NCBI GenBank assembly: GCA_963682175.1
Contig: OY821777.1
Coordinates: 22,216,001-22,280,000 of the forward strand
Reading direction: 5' to 3'
Length of the DNA stretch: 64,000 nucleotides
From: Triglochin maritima
Taxonomy: Eukaryota > Streptophyta > Magnoliopsida > Alismatales > Juncaginaceae
In this document: positions 57,936 to 64,000 of the stretch, in pieces
Layout of the letters: each line of letters begins with the position of its first letter
Position numbering within the stretch: position 1 is the stretch's first letter
Made by a program: the position numbers and the translations under genes
The notes under the pieces: model-generated
Told to the model about the DNA's origin: nothing
Databases searched by the model: none
The model's input: only the letters and a program-made list of their open reading frames with translations

Positions 57936-58121
57936 AAGGAAAATTTCAAAATTTTGGGAATCACAATATATTTGGAAACAAATAAAAACATCATCTTTCA
58001 TTGGGAAACCACCCACCTACTTAGTAATGGTGCTAACATGGCTGCTGATTTGGTTGCGTGTCTAGGGACATGTGCGTTCAACAATCATTTTCCTATAGGA
58101 ATAGAGAAGCATTACAACTGA
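57891..58121 (+). pseudogene. Possible remnant of an RNase H (RVT_3-type) domain
   Basis: A 76-codon open stretch ends with SNGANMAADLVACLG, which resembles the R.AN..AD.LA..G end of the RNase H domain found in plant LINE-like elements and related host ORFs. Only the last part of the domain is visible, and the start lies within the tandem repeat. Weak evidence. Confidence 0.3.
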
Positions 58122-58788
58122 CTTGTAAGGCCACCCAATATGGGGTCTTATTTACAGGGGTCGTGACCTGGATCTGGCCCCTTAACAGGGGCCAAGCCTA
58201 GGTCTGGTCGCGACCCAACAAGTGGGCCTCAGGGTCCACGTGCCCCCAGACTGATGCCAATTTATTTTATACATAATTTGATTTTATTTTTTATAAAATT
58301 AGTTTTATTCTGTTTTATAAATATTTTTTAATACGCTTTTTAGATTTTTTAAAATATTTTTAAAATATTGTTTTATTTCTAAATATGTTTTTTAAAATTG
58401 GTTTTTTAATATCTATTTTTAGTATCTATTTTTGTAACATCAATTTTTTGGTATTTTTAAATTCATTTCTCATTTCAGTCCTTTCTCAAAGTTTCCCTTG
58501 ATTAATCGTACTCTGTCTTGATCTAAATTTCTATTAATATTCATTTAATTTAAATTAGATTAATTAAATTACAATCCTTCAACAAATATACTAAACTATA
58601 CAGAATGAAAATACATTGAACAACAATGATGAACTACGTCATTAAACAACACTGATTAGCAAATACACTAAACAACACTGATAAACAACGAAATATAAAC
58701 GACAACACTGATAATATACGAAAAAATATGATAGACAACGGAATATAAACGACGACACTTTAAACAATACAGAATATAACACCTATTT
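58122..58788. other. AT-rich stretch without genes
   Basis: 58140-58250 is GC-rich, with paired GGGGTC/GACC words. 58260-58460 is T-rich. 58600-58760 has repeated AACAACACTGATAAACAACG-like words. Nothing is assigned. Confidence 0.5.
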
Positions 58789-59610
58789 CATTGCGAAATG
58801 AACTGGGCTACAATAACCCATTGGATTTCGCCCAAGCTACCATATTCGCGAGCATTTTTTCTTACAACTATGTTTGGTATGGATTCTTCAGCAAAATATT
58901 TGTCATATCCAACTTATGATTTTCTAGCTTCAGTTTCAACATCCGCTCCGAAAGTTCTCCTCACTCTTTCCCGATCTTCATATCTTGTTCTCTAACTTTT
59001 GAACTGTATTCAATTTATCACATAATTTGGAAATCTGATCATCTCCCTGAGTAATTGTATCAGAGCCTTTTCCTTTTTCTTGGCTTTTTTGACACCTTCA
59101 ATTTGAACAAAGGGTTGTGATGCCCCATCGTTTGTTGGTGTCGACTGACCCGTAGAATCATTTGTGTTTTTTCTCTTGTCGGAGCTTCTAGTTTGGGGAC
59201 TACTATCCACTTCCTCCCGTTGACACTTCAATCGACGTCCACGTGGTACACTTACCTTACCAGGTTGAATGATTGACTCCCATTTTGGGTAGCGGTGTAA
59301 CATTACCTAAGCATGAAAGGGTACAAATTTTGATCGAAAAGTGCGATCGTAAATATTGTGAGCTTCTCGGATGACATCTTCCTCGTTCAATCCACTCCTT
59401 TTTCCATTGAAGAGCTTCATCATAACAACCACACCACTTCGTTAATGCTACTGTCATTCTTCTCCAATGACTGTCCATGTCTGTGTTGCTTAAGCATGAC
59501 TCGTCGTATACTCATTTGATTCTGCCCCATAATGCTGCAACTTTTTGGTTGGTGCTAACAACTGCATCGGTACATTTTTTGTGGTTTTGACCAATAAATT
59601 TTTGGTAGTT
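58789..59610 (-). pseudogene. PIF/Harbinger-type Myb/NAM-associated protein gene, broken
   Basis: Reading leftwards from about 59600, the minus strand shows ..QKVAALWGRIK(stop)VYDE, then MDSHWRRMTVALTKWCGCYDEALQWKK, then in another frame EEDVIREAHNIYDRTFRSKF, then HRYPKWESI and a basic, Ser/Thr/Asn-rich linker. This is the layout of plant no-apical-meristem-associated / Harbinger ORF1-like proteins (trihelix Myb-like part followed by HxWxxL..KW). Breaks: a TGA near 59515, a one-base frameshift near 59400, and a TAG near 59309 where a Trp is conserved. No Harbinger transposase is nearby. Confidence 0.65.
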
Positions 59611-60279
59611 TTAATCAAAATACTTGTTATTTAATTAGAATAAGTAATTGCAAAAAATATTTATTATGTAGTTTGTGGATTGTTGTGAAAGAATAAAAAA
59701 GAAGGTAAAAAGAAATGATGTGGAAGAAAGAGAGTGTTGAAATGTTGGGTTTTGATAGCGGAGATTTTTTGTGTTGGGTTGGATAAATGGTTCTGCTCAT
59801 GTGACAGAGAGACAAATGTTGGGTTGGGTTGGATTTGAGGTTAGGGTAGTGAGTGCCCTAACACAACTCAGGTGTTTGAGACAGTGAACACTGAAAGTCT
59901 GCACTCTACAAACATGTTACAAATATATAAAAAATGGTTATTTGCTTGGATACACTTGATAAAGAGTGATATTAAAACGTTACACCTTAGTGGTTTGTTT
60001 TATCTTGGATACACTTTCCAAGACATGAAATTACCTTGGTGTACACTTCCCATTCGTTGTTGACAAAATTACTTTTTGATCATTCATGTTAATTACATTG
60101 TTAACCAATTAATTAAAAATTAAAAAACAAACATGCCTTATTAATCTTTTTACCTTTACATTTTCGGTCACGAGACCTAAATTTGTAATTTTTCATCTTT
60201 AAACAATAGTGATTATAACCTTATTTGAAGCCGTTGTTGTCAAAATCTCTCTTAAGTTCGTGTTTATTGTCAATGGAGA
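59611..60279. other. Intergenic, nothing recognised
   Basis: AT-rich sequence with short chance ORFs on both strands. No motif, repeat or RNA gene is recognised. Confidence 0.5.
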
Positions 60280-60917
60280 CACTACTGGAAAATCGATCTA
60301 CCATGTCACCCATATAACGTCGGTTTTAGTAATCAGACATGGTAGGATGATCTTCCACGTTGTCTTTTAAATATTCTGACGTGGAAGCATTCTCTTTAAA
60401 AAAAATTAAGAAATTCATACCCTAGCATGTCGATCTGCCACGTCGGTTTTTCAGACCGACGTGGTAGGGTGGTCTTCCACGTCGGCTTTTAAATAGACCA
60501 ATGTGGAAGGGTTTTTTTATTTAAAAAATTAAATAATTCATACCCCTACCACGTCAGTTTTGTCGGACCGACGTGGTAGGGTGGTCTTCCTCCTCGGCTT
60601 TTAAATAATCGGATATGGAAGGGTTGATTATTTTTTTTGGTATAAGCCGCACAAACCAAAACAAAACCCCACCAATCCGGAAATCAACAAACATAAACCC
60701 TAGCCGTCGACCTCTCCCGGACCACCTCGACCCCGACCCTAGTGGACCTCCCTCTTAACCGACGTGATAGACTCCCACTACCATGACAATGTTAGACCGA
60801 CGTGAAAGAGTATCCCCATATAACGTCCCCCACCTACCACGTCGGTTAACCAAGGTGGTTAACTCGACGTTGTACCCCCTAGTATCCGACGTTATATGCA
60901 TTTTTTTCCAGCAGTTG
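60280..60917. mobile_element. Non-autonomous CACTA-type miniature element, about 640 bp
   Basis: The left end CACTACTGGAAAA (60280) matches, as an inverted repeat, the right end TTTTCCAGCAGTTG (ending about 60917, mutated). Between them are several facing pairs of (TACCACGTCGGT)/(ACCGACGTGGTA) and (CTTCCACGTCGG), a subterminal repeat layout like the large CACTA element but with a different motif. It also has AAACCCTAGCCGTC, as in the large element's leader. No 3 bp duplication could be confirmed. No coding capacity. Confidence 0.75.
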
Positions 60918-62490
60918 GATGTCATAATTGAGGAGCTATCAACAAGAGACAACTCAGCAATATCTCCAACATTTGACCGTGCAAGACTTAATGTTATCAT
61001 TAGGCATTCTCTGGAGTCAAGAATGTCGTGTTGTGATGTAGAGAGTATCAAGACAAGACCCCGTTTTGATAGCCCTCCATACCATGGTTTTTTTAATCAA
61101 ACATGGCTTCTGAAAATAAGGTTTTGAAAACATTGGTTAAACTATTTGGATAGCAAACCAAAACAAGGTTTTAGTAATGAAGTTGTAATATGGAAGGATG
61201 TTTCGAAAATGATTTTTTTGCTTGGGTGCACCACGCAGGTACCCTAATTGGCGATACAAATTTCTATGACGACAACGAGAACGAATAATTGGCCACAAAA
61301 TCTATACTATTCCCTTTCTCTTTCTCTCTCTCTCTCCCTCCCTCCCTCCATGAATGGTCTACTTGTGAATAGGAACATGCAAGGAAAGAAAACAAATCTT
61401 ATATCTCTTCTTTTTTCTTATCTCTAATTTTCTTTTGCCTGGATAGGCATGAGAGAAATTACAGAAATCACTATAAATTGACTAATGTATCCTTTCTCAT
61501 ATCAATGGGTTACTATTTATTTTCCAAAATAATTGGGGTAATATATAGTGATAAAAGTACAACAATGAATTTCTCTCCATACCGCTTCAAATTTGAAGAG
61601 AAAGTTGTATATATAGACATCTTTCTCTCCATTTCTTCAATTAATTTGTTATCCAAGTAACAAAAGCTCAATTTTTTTTCTTTTCTTAAGTTGGTATCTT
61701 ACAAGTTGAGATTAGTGATGAAAAGGCAAGATTCGATAGCTTGTGATATATATAGCAAAGTGAGGGTAAAATCTGGAAGGTTCACTTTTTTGTAGTTATT
61801 TACTATGTACTAATAAGATATATATTGACAAAGCACTTCTAATAGGGTTGTTTTGCTAACGTGACACTGTAAAAGACCATAATTCAGTTTCTGACATCGA
61901 TCACAAAGGAAAATTTGACTTTCTAGGCCTCAAGTGGCCAAACCTATGGAAAAAGCCCCCATTTTAACATCCTCTGATAATATGCCTATCTTTCCACTTC
62001 TTCTCAAAATACCCCTGCCTATCTCATGGGACCACTAACATCCTCTGGATCCCTCTCTCTGTCTTGATATTCTAAATTGTTTTAGAAATCAGTTGGATTC
62101 GACGGTACGCGATAGTTGCTCGATAATTTAGTGGTTCGAGGTGACTCTATGTTGGGATCGATTAGTTTGATACGTACTTTATCGAAGCTCGATAAGTAAT
62201 GCTATCATTAAGGCATGTATGTTTTTGACGATAGGGTTTCCTTCTGTCGAAACGTATCGTCAGTTATGAGCAAAGTGTGAAAAACCATACTAGTGGGGGC
62301 TCGATATGCGCGTGATATGATTAAGAAAGAAATTTCTCTATATTGGGATCAATGAGCTTGATATTTACTCGACATGAGATCAATATTCTCTCAACCTTCT
62401 CTCAACCAGATGAGTGCGACTGAAACGTGCGATAATCGATGGCATTTTCGATGATTCAGTTACATTCTCTCCAGACGTCTCGTCTGTCAT
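60918..62490. other. Intergenic, nothing recognised apart from a CT microsatellite
   Basis: The stretch contains a (CT)n/(CCCT)n run at 61323-61349 and AT-rich sequence. No gene is supported. Confidence 0.5.
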
Positions 62491-62498
62491 CAAGATAG

Positions 62499-62505
62499 TA
62501 TAAAA
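62499..62505 (+). promoter_or_regulatory. Possible TATA box
   Basis: TATAAAA lies 82 bp before the ATG at 62587, followed by a pyrimidine-rich leader (TTCCCTTCTTTC..CTCTTGC). The spacing suits a plant core promoter. Confidence 0.4.
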
Positions 62506-62586
62506 TGCCATTCCCTTCTTTCGGCCTTACACCATTGCACTTCTCTTGCTAACACCTTCTTCCCTCAACCACATTCCAGTCCCAGA

Positions 62587-63166
62587 ATGATGCACAACGA
62601 CGACATCATCGAGGTCGCACCCATCGATGACATCCTCTCCTGTTGTGGTTACCCCGCAAGATAGGTTTGTGTCGGGTCCTCAACCAGGGTAGTGCAACAA
62701 ACCTGGAGATGTGGGGTCCGGCGATGCCAGAAATGCCCATTTTATGTGCATGATGTCATGTCTCCAGTTCGACCACCCCCGGAACCACTGGAGGAGGTCA
62801 AGCAGACCTTGGTAGAACTCCATTGCATGATAGCCGACATGGAATGTCGTTTGGCCACCGTACAAGACACAGTGGTGGACCTCCTCATTGATGGTGGTAG
62901 GTTTTGATTGTTTCTTTCTTTATTTTTCAGTTACCTGTGGTTATAAGTTAATGCCCACTGATATTTTGTTATTTTGTTTGCATAACTTCCACCCCGAGGA
63001 CACCAACCCTAAGACCCCCTTCCTGGAGCACAACTGCCCCAATTGCGGAGTGACCTGCCTCGCCAACACACCCATCCTTGATCCAACACCCTCCCCACTG
63101 CCTGACGTCCCTCCTAGCTTTGAAGAACACACCGGGTGGAATAGGAAAAGAGCAAAGTTATTTTAG
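62587..63166 (+). pseudogene. Small zinc-finger-like gene, possibly GRF-type, with an in-frame stop
   Basis: The ATG at 62587 opens a frame to 62907, interrupted by TAG at 62662-62664. It encodes MMHNDDIIEVAPIDDILSCC.., then WRCGVRRCQKCPFYVHDVMSP, which resembles the second half of a GRF zinc finger, then a short coiled coil (EPLEEVKQTLVELHCMIADM..). A possible donor at 62894 and an acceptor before about 62990 would add FHPEDTNPKTPFLEHNCPNCGV.. to a stop at 63164-63166, with a second Cys pair (CPNCGVTC). Composition is more GC-rich than the surroundings. It is either a decayed host gene or transposon-derived; the identification is tentative. Confidence 0.35.
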
Positions 63167-63586
63167 TTATTCTAGTTAATTTTTTATTCTGTGATACTTT
63201 TGGGTTTTTGTTGCGTGTGTGTTAGTTGCAAACTTTGACAACCCTATTTTTTTGTAAATGTGTAGTCAATACACAAGCAATTATGTTGTTTACATTGTTT
63301 TTTGTTAATATTCCAATGTTGTGAATGGTTTACGTTGTTTTTTTGTTAATATTCAAATGTTGTGAATGGTGTGACTATTTTAGTCTGCCTCATGTGCAAA
63401 CAGTGTATTCAAAGAGGTAATAGAACAACCACCGACCAACGTCAAGCAACCATCGAGCTCAATTGAGGTTTAAGGACAGGATTGACTTGGACAGGCAAAG
63501 TTGTTCGTTTGAAACCGCATAATGACCATCAAGCTATTATCAAACTAAATTTTTTTAAGCCATAAACCCTAAACCCTACAAAGATT
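63167..63586. other. Intergenic; contains short telomere-like motif
   Basis: Two nearly identical ~50 bp stretches with TTTTTTGTTAATATTC(A/C)AATGTTGTGAATGG lie at about 63297-63370. ATAAACCCTAAACCCTACA near 63562-63580 holds two plant telomere units (CCCTAAA). No gene. Confidence 0.5.
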
Positions 63587-63925
63587 GAAATAAATGGTGG
63601 TTCATTTAAGTCCTAGACCGTCGAGTGATTATCGAAAAATCATTGAACCAAAATCTAGGTAAAAGGAGAGCACAAGGAGAGAGAAACTTCATTCAAACTT
63701 CGTTTGAAAAGAGTGAAATAAATGGTGGTTCGTTTAAGTCCTAGACCATCAAGTGATTATCGAACTACCACCAAACCACAATCGATATAAAAGGAGAACA
63801 TGGAGAGAAAGAAACTTCATTCAGACTTTGTTTGAAAAGACTGAAATAAATGGTGGTTCATTAAAGTCCTAGACCGTCGAGTGATTATCGAACTACCATC
63901 GAACCACAATCGAGGTAAACGGAGA
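63587..63925 (+). repeat. Tandem repeat, 128 bp period, about 2.7 copies
   Basis: Units start at 63587, 63715 and 63843 with GAAATAAATGGTGGTTC and share TCCTAGACCGTCGAGTGATTATCG, GGAGAG..GAAACTTCATTC and GTTTGAAAAGA. The third copy breaks off near 63925. Confidence 0.9.
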
Positions 63926-64000
63926 GATCACAAACACAAACATAGACAGAAACAAAAAAAACGAAAACAAACATCGAGCTCAGAATGAGTTATTATTGAT

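Noticed and set aside
1..64000. CRISPR arrays, bacterial operons, ribosome binding sites, rRNA genes
   Set aside because: No such pattern is present; repeats are plant transposon repeats. The only tRNA-like sequences are primer sites complementary to tRNA ends, not tRNA genes.

Overview
This 64 kb window is plant nuclear DNA, almost certainly from an angiosperm and probably a eudicot. Evidence: tRNA-Asp-primed Ty3/gypsy elements of the Athila/Tat type, Ty1/copia elements with the TGGTATCAGAGC primer site, a two-gene CACTA (En/Spm) transposon with GT..AG introns, hAT and CACTA miniature elements, and interstitial CCCTAAA motifs. I find no ordinary host gene that I can name with confidence. The window is a transposon nest of the kind found in pericentromeric or other repeat-rich chromatin. 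The species cannot be named from the sequence.

Layout. Names P, Q, A-F are mine. 1-4636 is the 3' half of a pol-less gypsy element (P, + strand), joined to a fragment of a related older LTR (Q, to 5044). 5045-6662 is the 3' end of an old, decayed copia element (F, - strand), which resumes at 52839. Inside F's RNase H region sits a copia element E (6663-52833, TSD CTATC), and everything else in the middle of the window is inside E. E's left LTR carries a full-length but decayed gypsy element A (7296-27744, TSD ACCGT) and a solo LTR of the same family (27830-29256, TSD ATCAC/ATCAT). A's 3' LTR is split by a 9.3 kb CACTA transposon (8310-17602, TSD AAG), and A's leader holds a 233 bp hAT-type MITE (TSD ACTCTCCT). 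E's gag is split by gypsy element B (31462-50684, TSD AGTAC). B contains element D (about 35740-50291, no TSD), and D contains element C (41249-48333, TSD GTGGG). The order of events is therefore F, E, then A / solo LTR / B, then CACTA and MITE (in A), D (in B) and C (in D).

How the elements relate. A has recognisable gag, protease, reverse transcriptase, RNase H and integrase, all broken. B, C and P share A's LTR type, leader and 3' non-coding region, but carry only one gag-like gene with a CCHC knuckle and no pol. C's copy is intact (503 aa) and its two 1412 bp LTRs are nearly identical, so it moved recently on enzymes supplied elsewhere. D has a different LTR and an intact 808 aa gag-protease ORF, but also no pol. 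The CACTA element encodes a TNP2 transposase (one in-frame stop) and a ten-exon second gene that combines an En/Spm-type region, a DUF8039-like region and a C48 (Ulp1-like) cysteine peptidase.

The most interesting signal is non-coding. In A, B, C, P, the solo LTR and D, an 18 bp inverted repeat with 7 bp arms and a 4 bp centre occurs in U3 at a fixed distance upstream of the TATA box, and again about 130 bp inside the primer-binding site. The arm sequence differs between the two families but matches within each. A second, covarying hairpin lies near each LTR end, and a third precedes the polypurine tract.

Right of the nest (52839-64000) the DNA is AT-rich and decayed: F remnants, a degenerate tandem repeat, a broken PIF/Harbinger-type Myb/NAM-associated gene, a CACTA-type miniature element, a possible small zinc-finger gene with an in-frame stop, and a 128 bp tandem repeat.
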